Below, piece after piece: positions 1 through 11,929 of a stretch of 64,000 bases of DNA (within the stretch, counting starts at the first letter, position 1; each line of letters opens with the position of its first letter). The position numbers and the translations under genes were made by a program. The notes beneath the pieces were generated by a model that saw only the letters and a program-made list of their open reading frames with translations, made no database searches and was not told the DNA's origin. This stretch comes from Tetrahymena thermophila SB210 (Eukaryota; Ciliophora; Oligohymenophorea; Hymenostomatida; Tetrahymenidae), in assembly GCF_000189635.1 (NCBI RefSeq), contig NW_002476188.1, positions 62,001-126,000 of the forward strand, in the 5' to 3' direction.

Positions 1-730
1 AAGATGAATTACTATTTTCTTGTAATTAAGGATATTTTATGTTTTAAAACAAAATTTAATTATTCTTAATAAATTTTTTTGAAGAATATTTTTTTTCGAT
101 TTTTGAGCTATTTTAAAAATAATAAAAGTTTAAATTTAAATTTAGATATTTATTTTATTTTACCCTTTTTTTTTGATATGAATAGTAAAATTTAAAAATT
201 AAGAAGATTAAAATTATTTCCAAAAATTTATAAAATAAAAAATTTAAAAAAAAGATTTTTTAAATTATGAAAGAGTTTAAAAAGAACTTTTTTGTAATAG
301 CCTAGAATTTATCTATTCATCTATTTTTATCATAAATAACATAATAATTATTGTAAATACTTAAAAATTTATTGATAAGTATGTAAAATTTATAATTTTG
401 TAATAAACTAATAAAGAAATATTTTATTCTCTTTAAGTTTTATAAATTTGAAAATAAATCTCTATTAAAATAAAAAAATTACTTTATTGAAATAAAATAA
501 ATCAAAAAACTTACTAAAAATTATTTTTTTTGATTGTGCATCTTAAAATATCTTGAATAATTAATAAATATTTATACTGAATTTTAAAAATAATATTTCT
601 TATTTTATTAAATGGCATATTATTAAAGTATTTAGAAGTTTAATTTGCTTTGTGAAATAAATTAATAAATGAATTTTGAAGTATAATAATTTAAAAAAAT
701 TGAAATTTGTTTATAAATATTTACAATAGA
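1..730. other. Intergenic, left edge
   Basis: Very AT-rich, with frequent TGA in all code-6 frames. I see no coding stretch, RNA gene or repeat array. It is the 5' flank of the first array gene and no promoter motif could be recognised with confidence. Confidence 0.6.
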
Positions 731-2455
731 ATGAATACAGAATAAGAATTGCAAAATGATATTTAGATAATATAATAAGATTTAGAATAAAAGTAAGAAT
801 CTTTGAGAGAAAATGACTAAGGCAATTAATTTACTTATTATCTTTCTAGTGATCTTGAAAGCTATGATGAATATTAAGAATAGAATAAAGAAAATGACTA
901 AACAAACGTTGTTGTTTAAAATTTTTTGTTATTTTTTAGTGCCTTTATAATTTAATTTATTACATACATCATTTATGTTGCATTCATTCCTATAATTCTC
1001 TTTAAAAATATGTTTATTGAGAAGAGAATAGATTTTTTAAAAGAAAGGCTCTGGGCTTGGGTGTCTTTGTGGTCGATCATGTATTTAGTAGTAGTTTATT
1101 TTTGGTTTCATCTACATCTTGAAGAACTTTATTATCTACTATAAGATGAGATTCTATTTATATTTACAACTTTTTTAGTGTTTAGCTATATGAGAGCTAT
1201 TGATGTTTAAAGTTCAAACAGTTTAAGCGAATAATTTGAAAAGATAATAAATAGTTATCAAAATATATGTTAGCTCACTTATTTTAGTAATGACTTTGAT
1301 AAAATAGCAACTTAGTTTGATTATAATGGGAAAGTAGTATTTAAAAGACATAATCAATTTCCTTCAATCTCTACTCATTATAGCTTAATGTCTATATAAA
1401 AGATTAATAAATTACAAGACAATAACATCACAGATATGATTTCTTCTTTTAATGATTATCTATCACCAAATCTTGAACACTTTTTGATTTTGATAATTAT
1501 TTTATCATTGAAAGTTACTTTCATTTTATTATACATTTTATAACATTCTATATGGAAAGAATTTTAGAGTATTTTTAATTTTCTGATGATTTGCTTGGTG
1601 TATATTTATATAGCTTTTAATTTGAATAGAGCATTAGGAAATAATGATCTCAGAAAAAAAATTAAGTAAATGGAAAGATTTGATAATTTTGTTGATTATT
1701 CAAATATAAACTATGAAAATTATAAATAAAAGTTAGATGTGACATGTCCAATAAGTTTTTAGACATGGGACACTGCTCGAAAATTTATTCTCAGCTATAA
1801 AAAATACTATTTGTAGGCTTTGGAGCTTTCATACTTAAGCTTGATATTTTACTACCTGTTAGTCATTATAATTTGTCTTTCAGCTTATTTTGAATTGGAA
1901 TGGTTGATACCAAAAGGATCTAAATTACTAAAGCCTGTTGTAGTTATTATCAGCACATTTAATTTCATTTTTTTGAGTGTTATATTTTTGCTTAGATTTA
2001 ATATGGGAACTAAATATAATAGATCATTTTCAAAACTATTGTCTAGTATCTAGTATCTATAAAATATAACATCTGATTTAAGCACTATGTATCCTGTATT
2101 TTTTTTGTAAAATCCTGACTCAACAAATAAAGAAAATCGATTTAGTGCTTATGGCATGATAACAAAAAGAATCAAATTAATGAGCAATTATTACATTGAA
2201 TCTTAAATACTTTTTAAAGACAAGCTATTTAAAAAAGAAGAAAAGCAAGAGCTTAGAAGACAAATATTACATAACATGTAAAGTTAGCTTCAAAATATAA
2301 AAGAATCTATTTTATTGGATGAATAAATACATAAATATAAGCTACTTAATTTTTTAGAAATTAGAAGCAGCGATTTTCTTTTTACTTTATTTTTGGGCCT
2401 TGCTCCAACTCTACCAACTATAATTCCTGTCTTTATTTCATACTATAAAAGTTGA
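731..2455 (+). CDS. Eight-helix membrane protein, tandem family A copy 1
   Basis: Reads 574 codons without TGA when TAA/TAG are glutamine, and ends AAA AGT TGA; the length is an exact multiple of three, so no intron or frameshift is needed. The start is the first ATG (MNTEQELQND). A Q/E-rich cytosolic-looking N-terminus of about 60 residues carries the family motif YLSSDLESY. It is followed by about eight hydrophobic segments, a conserved loop FNLNRALGNNDLRKK, the motif TCPISFQTWDTARKF before the sixth helix, and a last helix with the pattern GLAPTLPTIIP. It is the first of four same-strand paralogs. I do not recognise a named family. The layout (helices separated by charged conserved loops) suggests a channel or transporter, but that is inference. 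Standard-code translation breaks it into fragments. Confidence 0.85.
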
Positions 2456-3109
2456 GATTAACCATAATATACACTTGTATAAAATATTAATTTATAAATA
2501 AATTAGCCTTAAATTAAGTGATTTACATTCAGTTCAAATTTCAAAATATTTTTATTTTGATAATTTGTATTTTAATTACATACAAATATTGTGAAAAAAA
2601 TATAATAGAATTTTTTATTTTAAAATTTCCAATTTTAAAAAATAATTCAATAATAATAAAATCCTTCATTTACTGTACTCTTAGATGAATTTATTTTCTC
2701 AAACAAATTTACATATTCACTTTCAATTTGCTTTGAAATTTACCTAATCAATCTCAAATATTTTTTTTTAATTATATTTGGAATAATTAATTATCTTTGT
2801 GAAAAATAATTGATAATTAGGTTTATCAAATATTAATAATACTTGAATACATAATTTAGTTTATTATAAATATATTCATAGTCCTTTTAAAACTTGAATT
2901 AAGAGAGATTAATAGAATATAGCTGATTTTACAAGCGTATGATTTGTTAATGATTGGTATACGACTTAAAATATTCGTGTTACATATGGTTTGAAAATTA
3001 AATCATCTATAACATAAACTAATGATAAATATAGTTTGTTGTATTAAAAGGATATTAATTAATTTTTAGCAAAATTAGAAATTCAAATATTAATTTTAAG
3101 TAAAGCAAA
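2456..3109. other. Spacer between family A copies 1 and 2
   Basis: About 650 bp of AT-rich sequence with no credible coding frame. The last 25 bases before the next start hold a short motif shared with copy 4 (see 3087-3103). Confidence 0.6.
3087..3103 (+). promoter_or_regulatory. Shared 17-nt motif just upstream of family A copies 2 and 4
   Basis: ATATTAATTTTAAGTAA occurs here, 7 nt before the start of copy 2, and identically at 7667-7683, 37 nt before copy 4. It may be a leader or promoter remnant preserved by duplication. Its AT-richness makes chance sharing or simple paralogy as likely as function. Confidence 0.3.
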
Positions 3110-4840
3110 ATGAAGGGTGAATAAGAATTAACTTCAGAAGGTGATAATCAACCTGCTGAAGTAGAAAAAAATTAATATATTTTTCATCATAAAGGTGAAG
3201 ATCCTAATTTCAAATATTACTTTTCAAGTGACATTGAAAGTTACAGTAGCGAGCATAAAGACCAAAGTTTTATAGATCATAATAAAGAGGTCATAAGAAA
3301 TCCTTTGCTATTCATTATAGCTTTTGTGATTCAATACTTTACCTACATTGTATATATTGCGTTTATACCTTTTATTGCCTTTAAAGATGTTGTTTTTGAG
3401 GGAAGAGTAGATTTTATTAAAGAGAGGATTTGGTCTTGGTTTTCACTTTGGGCAATTGCTTACTTGGTTCTTACATATTTCTGGTTCCCTCTTAAAAGCG
3501 AAGAAATGCATTACTTACTTGAGGATGAAATATATTTTATTTTTACTACTTTCTTGGTTTTTAGCTACTTGAGAGCTGTCGATGTGCAAAGTTCAGGTTC
3601 CTTTAAAGAATAATTTATCAGGATTATAAATGTTAATTAAAATGTATGCTAATTAGTTTATTTTAATTGTTATCGTGACTCTATTTCAACATAACTTGAT
3701 TATAATTCTAATGTAGAATTTTAGAGATAATCGCAGTTTTCAGCTATTGCTACTCATTACACTCTTATGGGTGTTAAGAAAATAAAAAATAATCTTAATA
3801 TCCCAATAAAAAACATGGTCCATTAATTCAGTAACTATTTACCTCCTAATTCTAAGCACTTCTTTATACTCTTTGCTATTTTAGCATTAAAGGCATGGTT
3901 TATTCTTTTGTATGTGCTTAAAAAATCTTCTTTGTAATTAGATAATTTTAGGAGTATATTCGATTTCTTACTGATAATGTTTGTGTATGTTTATATCGCA
4001 TTCAACTTGAACAGAGCTCTTGGAAATAATGATCTTAGAAAAAAGATTTTGTAGATTGAAAGATTGAATGATTTAATTGATTTTTAGAATTTAAATTTAA
4101 AAAACTATAAAAAAAAGCTAGATGTAACCTGTCCAATCAGTTTTGAAACATGGGATGTGGCAAGAAAATTTATTCTAAACCATAAAAGATCTTATCTATA
4201 AGTATTAGAAATATCCTACTTAACTCTATTTTTCTATTACTTATTTGTTATTGTTGTTTGTCTATCAGCATATTTTGATTTAGACTGGCTGATACCAAAA
4301 GGTTCTGCGTTGCTAAAACCCGTAGCTGTTATTATAAATACCTTTAATTTTGTTTTTTTGAGTGTAATATTTATGATTAGATTTAATGTAGGATCTGAAT
4401 ATAACTACTCATTTTAAAGGCTTCTTTAAAATGTATCTTATCTCTAAAATATAGCTTCTGATTTAAACACTATGTACCCAGTATTCTTCTTACAAGATCC
4501 ATCATCAATAAACAAAGAGTATAGATTGAGTGCTTATGGTTTGGTGACAAAAAGGATTAAATTATCTTGTTCCTTTTATATTGCTTCTTAAATATTTTAT
4601 AAATATAAAGTATTCACATCTAAGGATAAGTAAGAACTGAGAAGAATGCTTATATAAACAATGGTTCACACATTAGATAGAATCAAAGAATCTATTTAGC
4701 TGGATCAGCATATGTTCAAATATAAATTTATTAATTTTTTAGAAATATAAAATCATGATTTTATTTTCACACTCTGCTTAGGTTTAGTTCCAATTTTACC
4801 AAAAATAATCCCAACCTTTATTTCTTTTTATAGAGACTGA
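3110..4840 (+). CDS. Eight-helix membrane protein, tandem family A copy 2
   Basis: 576 codons in code 6 ending TAT AGA GAC TGA, intronless and an exact multiple of three. The start ATG AAG GGT GAA sits in an AAAATG context. The acidic N-terminus (to about residue 60) contains YYFSSDIESYSSEH. Hydrophobic segments lie near residues 66-91, 103-122 and 135-150, then two in the middle, two around ISYLTLFFYYLFVIVV and VIINTFNFVFLSVIF, and a C-terminal one. Family signatures are FNLNRALGNNDLRKK, TCPISFETWDVARKF and LSAYFDLDWLIPKGS. It is the least glutamine-interrupted copy, so even the standard code shows a 102-residue piece. Function unknown; an integral membrane role is the only safe statement. 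Confidence 0.87.
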
Positions 4841-5647
4841 AATCAAAAATCAAAATTAACAACTCTTCTTACCTATATCTTCATAAATAAAATATAAAAA
4901 ATATTTAGATTTATTATTTTCGTTGTTGAATATTTATATAAAAAATCTATTTGATGTCAAATTAAAAATGTTTACTTCATAAAAAATAAAAATATAAATC
5001 TAACAACAAATTTTTTGTAGAAATTTTTAATTTTTTTCCAAAAATAAATTTTTTGCATTAAAAATACTCCTTAAAAATAAAAATTTTATTTATTTTGAAA
5101 AAATAGATTAATAGTTTATCATTTTTTTTAAATTCATTAAATTAATAAAAAAATTATTTTTTTTTGAATGCAATATTTATTATTATAAAATAAAATATTG
5201 ATTATTATATTTTGTATAAAGATTTTAATATACATTTAAATATTTTAGAAAATAATATTTCTTCAAATTTATGGAAATTATTGAATCTAAAGACAATTTT
5301 ATAAAGTTATATCAATGATTTTTAAAAAAGAAAATTATGTATCATTAAATTTTATTTTAGTTTTTTTAAAGTTAATATATAAAGTAAATTATTAAATTAA
5401 ATAATTATTTTGTGTAATAGTAGAGAGAAATATTATCTTTAAATAAACAATGGGGAGATCAGTGATAGATCTTGAAATAGCATATATAAATTTATTAAAT
5501 ATAATTTCAAAGAATAGGTAGTAACAAATAAAGCAATAATAAAACTTACCTTACAACAGATTTAAAAAGGATTTGTGATCGATAATTAAAAAAATAAAAT
5601 TCAAATTAAATAAATATCTAAATTGAAAATTTATATTTCAAATAGAA
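4841..5647. other. Spacer between family A copies 2 and 3
   Basis: About 800 bp, AT-rich, with poly-T and poly-A runs. An ATG at 5450 opens a short code-6 frame that hits TGA near 5575, upstream of and in a different frame from copy 3. I see nothing else. Confidence 0.55.
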
Positions 5648-7381
5648 ATGATAGGTTCTTAGGAGCTAATGAACGAAAGAGGAGACTAAAAAAAACTAGA
5701 AAGTAAAAATAAATTACTTTTTGAGTAAAGAACAGGTTATATCAAAGATTATTAGCATAATTTATCTAGCGATCTTGAAAGCTATAATAATTTAGAACTA
5801 GAAGCTAGTAATGTAAATAATAATAATGATGTTGATATTAAATTTAATCCTACTACATTTTTTGTAATTTTCGTGCTTCAATACATAACTTATCTTGTAT
5901 ATGTAGTTTTTATTCCTTTTATCGTTTATAAAGATAATTTCATTAATAGTGACTTGGCTTATTTAAAAGAAAAGACATGGGCATGGATTTGCTTGTGGAG
6001 CGTAGCATATTAAATTATATTATTCTACTTCTTCCCCTCACCAACAGAAGGAATACATTATTTACTATAAGATGAAATTTTATTTATTTTTTCAACATTT
6101 TTGATATTTAGTTACGTTAGATCTGTTGATATGTAATAACTAGAAGGATACAAAAATTAATTTCGTAGCATGATAGCCTTTGAAAAGAATATATGCTAAT
6201 TGGTTTATTTTCATAATATATATGATTCTAATAGTACTCAATTAGATTACAATAATAAAATAGAGTTCTAAATGTCTGATTAATTTCCTGCTATTTCAAT
6301 TAATTATACACTAATGTCAATAAATAAGAAAACAGATATTCTGAGTCATCATATCACAACTATGTTTGATTCTTTTAATGATTATTTACCTCCAAATTTT
6401 AAACATTTTTATATTCTGCTTTCAATACTTTCTCTTAAGCTATTCTTTATTTTACTTTTAATATATAATAAATAATCTGCTATATTAAATGAGGAGATTG
6501 TAAATATCAGTCTAATATTTTTCGTTTATATTTTTGTAGCCTTTAACTTAAATAGAACCTTGGGAAGTAGCGATTTAAGAAAAAAGACTAAACAAATGGA
6601 TAGATTTAGCTAATTAATTAATTTTAAAGATTTAAATCATAATAACTACAAGAGTAAACTAGATATAACTTGTCCTATAAGCTTTGAATCTTGGGATGTT
6701 GCTAGAAAATTTATTCTTGGCTATAAAAAATCATATTTAGAAATGCTTGATATTTCTTATTTAGGACTTTTATTTTACTTTCTTTTTGTGATTGTAGTTT
6801 GTATATCTGGTTACTTTGAAATAAACTGGCTAATTCCAAAGGACTCTCCTTTATTGAAGCCTGTTGCAATTATTATAAATACTATTAACTTTATCTTTTT
6901 AACCGTGATATTTATTCTAAGATTAAATTAAGGTACTTAGTTTAACAAGAGCTTTTCATAGCTTTTACTAAATATTTAATTCCTTTAAAATATAATTGCA
7001 GATTTAAATACTATGTTTCCTATATTTTTTTTATAAGATAAAGATTCTAAGATAAAGGACAAAAGGTATAGTGCTTATGGTATTATTGTTAAAAGATTTA
7101 AAGTATTTAGCTCTCACTTTATAGATTAAAAAATATATTATAATTAAAAAATATTTACTGAAGAAGAAAAATAAGATTTGAGAAAATTGATGGTTTAAAA
7201 TACATAAGTAACTTTGTAAAAAATAAAAGAATCAATAGAATTAGACAGTCAATTATATGCTTATAAATTTATTAATGTTATTGAAATTGATAATAAAGAT
7301 TTTATTTTAACAATATTACTAGGTATGGCCTCAGCTTTGCCTTAGATAATTCCAAAATTTATTTCTTTCTACAAAAATTGA
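5648..7381 (+). CDS. Eight-helix membrane protein, tandem family A copy 3
   Basis: 577 codons in code 6, ending AAA AAT TGA, exact multiple of three. An in-frame TGA lies just upstream of the first ATG (5648). A second in-frame ATG at 5669 gives MNERGDQKKLE, which resembles the MNDERIE start of copy 4, so the true start may be either. Keeps the family signatures NLSSDLESY, FNLNRTLGSSDLRKK, TCPISFESWDVARKF and a helix with WLIPKDS. Compared with copy 2 several charged loop residues differ, so the copies have diverged at protein level rather than being a fresh duplication. Function unknown. Confidence 0.85.
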
Positions 7382-7720
7382 TAAGAAATTAATGTTAAAT
7401 ATTTTATCGTTGTAAATTTTTTTTAATTTTCAGTAAATCTATTAAAGATAAATATTTATTTTCTTTATTATTTCTAAATACTTTTATTTTGTAACAAAAA
7501 AGTTTTTTTAATCCATAAATATATCTTTTAAAAAATATGTTATTAGAAAAAATATGTTAAAATCATGTTTAAAACTAAGTATTTTTATTGATATTAAATC
7601 ATGATTACAAACTTAATAACAATTAATATTAATCAATAAATAAATAATATTTGAAATAAATTTAAGATATTAATTTTAAGTAATTAATTAAGTTAATTAA
7701 TTAGCAAATAATATATTAAA
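7382..7720. other. Spacer between family A copies 3 and 4
   Basis: 339 bp of AT-rich sequence, including the 17-nt motif at 7667-7683 shared with copy 2 and a TTAATTAA-rich leader just before the next start. No coding signal seen. Confidence 0.55.
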
Positions 7721-9418
7721 ATGAACGATGAAAGAATTGAGAATAGTGCTAGTTTTATTTGCTAAACTAACAGAGGGTAGGATCGAAATATTTAAAATTA
7801 CTTGTCTAGTGATTTTGAAAGTGTTGAGAACTTGAACAATAATTATGAATAGATTACTGCTGACAATGAATCAGTTATAAAAAGTCCTAGTCTATTTTTT
7901 TTAATGTTTATAATTCAATACATCATCTATTTCATCTATATTCTATTTGTACCAGCCTACATATTTACAGAAATGTTTATAGAATTAACACTAAACTTTT
8001 TTAAAGAGAGGATGTGGGCTATGCTGTCTCTTTGGTCTATAGCTTATTCAGTTATTAAATTTTTTTTTACTTCCTTTAAGAGTGAGGAGCTTTAAACTCT
8101 ACTTTTTGATGAGATTTTTTTCATATTTACTACCTTCTTAGTTTTTAGTTACATGAGAGCAGTTGACATCTAAAATCAAAATGGGTTTATTGAGTAGCTT
8201 AAAAGAGCTACTAGTATCAAAGAAAATATTTACCAATTAGTTTATTTTCATATGCCATTTGATTCTCGTGCTGTTTAGTTAGATTATAACTAAGCAATAG
8301 AGTTCCAAAGAAAGCCTATCTTCCCTGCTGTTTCTACATTCTACACTCTATTGAGTGTCAAAAAGAATATTCTACCTCCTTAGAAACACATAACTATCAT
8401 GATTGAAAATTTTAACAAGTACTTAATTCCAAACTTCAAACACTTTTATATACTACTCTTCATTTTAACTCTTAAGCTTGGATCTATTTTACTTTATATA
8501 TATTTGAAGCAAGGCTTAAAATAATTGGATAGTATTTTCGATTTAGTAATGATATTTTTTGTGTATATTTATATTTCCTTCAACCTAAATAGAGTGCTTG
8601 GAAATAATGATTTAAGGAAAAAGACTATGTAAATGTATCGATTTATAGATTTGATAAATTATGAAAATATTAACTAAAATAATTATAAAGAAAAACTTGA
8701 TATTACTTCACCTGTTAACTTTGAAACTTGGGAAGTAGCTAGAAAGTTTATTCTCAGCTATAAAAAGGAGTATTTAGAGGTTTTAGAGATGTCCTATTTT
8801 GCTTTTATATTTTATTACTTTTTTGTTATAATAATATGTCTCTCAGCATATTTTGATCTTTATTGGCTAATCCCAAAAGAATCTCACTTATTAAAACCTG
8901 CCTCAGTTATTATCAATACTTTTAATTTTATATTCTTAAATGTAATATTCATTCTAAGATTGAATGTCGGAACTGATTATAATTATTAGTTTGAGTAACT
9001 AAACTCTCATATTTCTTTCCTTTAAGTTATGATGTCTAACTTAAATGCTATGTATCCATAATTTTTTTTGTAGGACTAGATGTCTAAGAATAAAGAAGAT
9101 AGATACAGCGCTTATTCTTTGATTGTGAAAAGGATAAAGTAGCTTAGTACTAATATAATAGAAACAAAATCTTTTTATTATAACAAAGTGTATAGCACTG
9201 AAGAAAAGCATGAGTTAAGAAGATAAATAATATAAAACATTAAAGTTACATTAAAAAAAACAAAAGAGTCTATTTTGTTGGATTAAGCAAAATATAGTTA
9301 TAAATTTGCAAATATGATGGAAATCAATAAAAACGATTTCATTTTCACTCTTTTTATAGGTATCGCTTCAGCATTACCAAAAATACTGCCTATTTTAATT
9401 TTATTTTATTTAAAATGA
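7721..9418 (+). CDS. Eight-helix membrane protein, tandem family A copy 4
   Basis: 565 codons in code 6 with terminal TTA AAA TGA, exact multiple of three. The start ATG AAC GAT GAA follows an AAAATG context. The N-terminus is shorter than in the other copies and contains YLSSDFESVENL. Family signatures persist: FNLNRVLGNNDLRKK, TSPVNFETWEVARKF and LSAYFDLYWLIPKES. The CPISF core of the pre-helix motif has changed to SPVNF, so the cysteine present in copies 1-3 is lost here. If that cysteine matters (for example in a disulfide or lipidation) this copy should differ functionally; that is inference. Confidence 0.85.
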
Positions 9419-11929
9419 GTAAACATACTCTAAAATAATTCTAAATTAAATACAAAAATTACTAATATATTAAATATCCCTAGTTAAAAAATTATAAGTT
9501 ACCTAATAGACTCATTGAAAAATTATTTTTCTCTATTAAATCATTAAAATTTACTTTGTAATTTTTGTAGGTATTATTTATAATCTTTCAAAAATATTTA
9601 AAGAAAAAAATTTTATAAAATTTCTATTGAATTCAATAAAGATTATTCATATTTGTATTCTTTCAAACATTTAAAAAATATTATTAATTTGATATGTAAA
9701 AATTAATTTATAGTAGAATAAATGATATTTATTTTGTATAATATTTTGCAATTTTAGAAATAATTAATTTTAAAATTTGAAGAATTAAAATATTAATAAT
9801 ATCATTATTTAAGGCAAAATAATATAAAGATAAATTTTGTTTATTCCTAAAATTTGGGTAAGGATGAGGTTAATTTTTTAAAAATTGATTTTATCTTAAA
9901 AATTTTTATTATTTATCATTGAGATAAATTTACTCTTAAGTATTATCAAATATATAAGGCTATATTTATTTATTTTTTAATATAATATTATAAAATAAAA
10001 TAATTTTATGAGCAATTGATTATGATTTAGGATTATTAAAATGTGAATACACAATAAATAAAAAACTTAAATAAGGTAAAAGAATAATTTTTTTGATAAT
10101 TGATATGAAAATGGTAAATAATTTTTGATAAAATTAGGGAAGGATAGAGAGTATAAGATTGCAATCAGGATAGATACCACATAATATATTATAAAAATTT
10201 AATTTAAATTAATACATACAATATAAACTTTAAGTAAAATTAAACTAAAAGTAGATTTTAAAGCTAGAAATTATTAAAGGTAATCCTTTTTAATAATTTA
10301 TCAAATAAATTATAATTTAAGAATTTATAAAATGCATAATAATACATTTTTTGTGTTTTGATAGTAGAAAAATAAATTGGCAAGCTAAAAGTATAAGAAA
10401 CTAAGTTGAAGTATAAAATTAATTGATTTAATTAATGGGATAAAACGTATAAATAATGTAAAATTGATCATCATAGATATCATAGATTGAAATTTTTGAT
10501 ATTAATAGTATTTTTTATTCAAAAGCCTTTTTGCTCTAAATTTTTCTGAACAAAAATTTTATCATTTTTAACCTTATATTTAATTAAATTAATTTTGCGT
10601 GTCAAATTTAATTTTAAAATTAGATAAGAATTTTTTCATTACTTCTGTTTGTAAATGATAAATAATATAGTAAAATATTATAAGCTTAATTAATTTATTA
10701 GAAGATTTTTCCTTACATATTTTAGTAATATAATTTAAAAATAAATTTTATATTTGCTTAAAATATAAAATGCTTTTAAAAATAAAAAAATAAAAAAATA
10801 ATTTTTAGTATTTAATTTTTTCTTTTTGAATAAGCATTAGAAAAAATATCAAAAATAATTACGCATATTTATTCTTTTAAGAAAAGTTACAGACACTGAT
10901 AAAATAATAAGCAAACCCAAAAATTTCTGATCAGTGGATTTCTTTTAGATTCATAAAAAGAAAATTAGAATGATCTTTTTAAATTATTACTTTAATCATT
11001 TAAAAAATCTACAAGATAATATTTTTCTGCTAAGATTATACTAAAACAATTAATCTATAATAAAAATAAAGAGTACTCTATAGAAAATAATTTTAATTCA
11101 AATTTAATTAATAAACTTTTTAAAGTAATTAAAGAGTGTCTGTCTATTTTCTTTAATTTTGAATTTATAAAATTTTATCAAATAAATAAAGCTTTTTTTA
11201 AAAAAATAAGACTGTAATTTTTTGCACCCAACAAAAATAAATTTTAGAAATATTTAATGAACCTACTTACAGAAAATAAAGTAGATAACTACCTTATCTA
11301 TTGAAATGGTTAGTAGATGTTTTTATTAATATTTAATTTTTCAATTAGACTATTTAATTAACAATTATTAAACCCTACCAGAAAAAATTGTAGCATATAA
11401 AATTAATGAAAAATAATATAATTTATTTTTATTATTCTGGTTAGCATTAATTAGGTTTTGGTATTTAATCTGGTCAAAGTATCATTTGATAGTTATTGAA
11501 ACTATTTTCTAAGCTATAATTTAAAAAAATGTGTTTTGAAAATGGATGGATGGTTAGAAATATAAATTTATATATTTGTCTTTACGTATTAGAGTTTTTG
11601 AGAATTGATAAAATGATTAATAAAAGAAAAAAGAAAATAAAGGATTTGAAAGAGTTATTTGAATATTTAAACAAATGAAATGAAACCTTAGCAGGGCTAA
11701 AAGAATCAAAAGATATTAAATACGCAGGTTATTAGATCAAGATTTAGTTTTATAAATTATTAAATTAAGTAATAATTAATATTTTGATAAAAAATTAGAT
11801 AATCTTTATAGAAGACACTTAGAAATCAATAATAATTTACTAATCGTAATAAAATATCCTTGATCAGATCATTAGAGCAAAAAAAAAAAGAAAAGTAATA
11901 GCAAGATTAATAAATTTTTTTAATAAGAA
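9419..11929. other. 2.5 kb intergenic desert
   Basis: Extremely AT-rich. Read on both strands with code 6 I find no stretch with protein-like composition, no tRNA-like elements and no tandem array. It separates the family A array from the next gene and is much longer than the other spacers in this window. Confidence 0.5.

Noticed and set aside
5450-5577. Short plus-strand frame starting MGRSVIDLE before family A copy 3
   Set aside because: It ends in TGA before copy 3, is in a different frame, and has no counterpart before the other copies.
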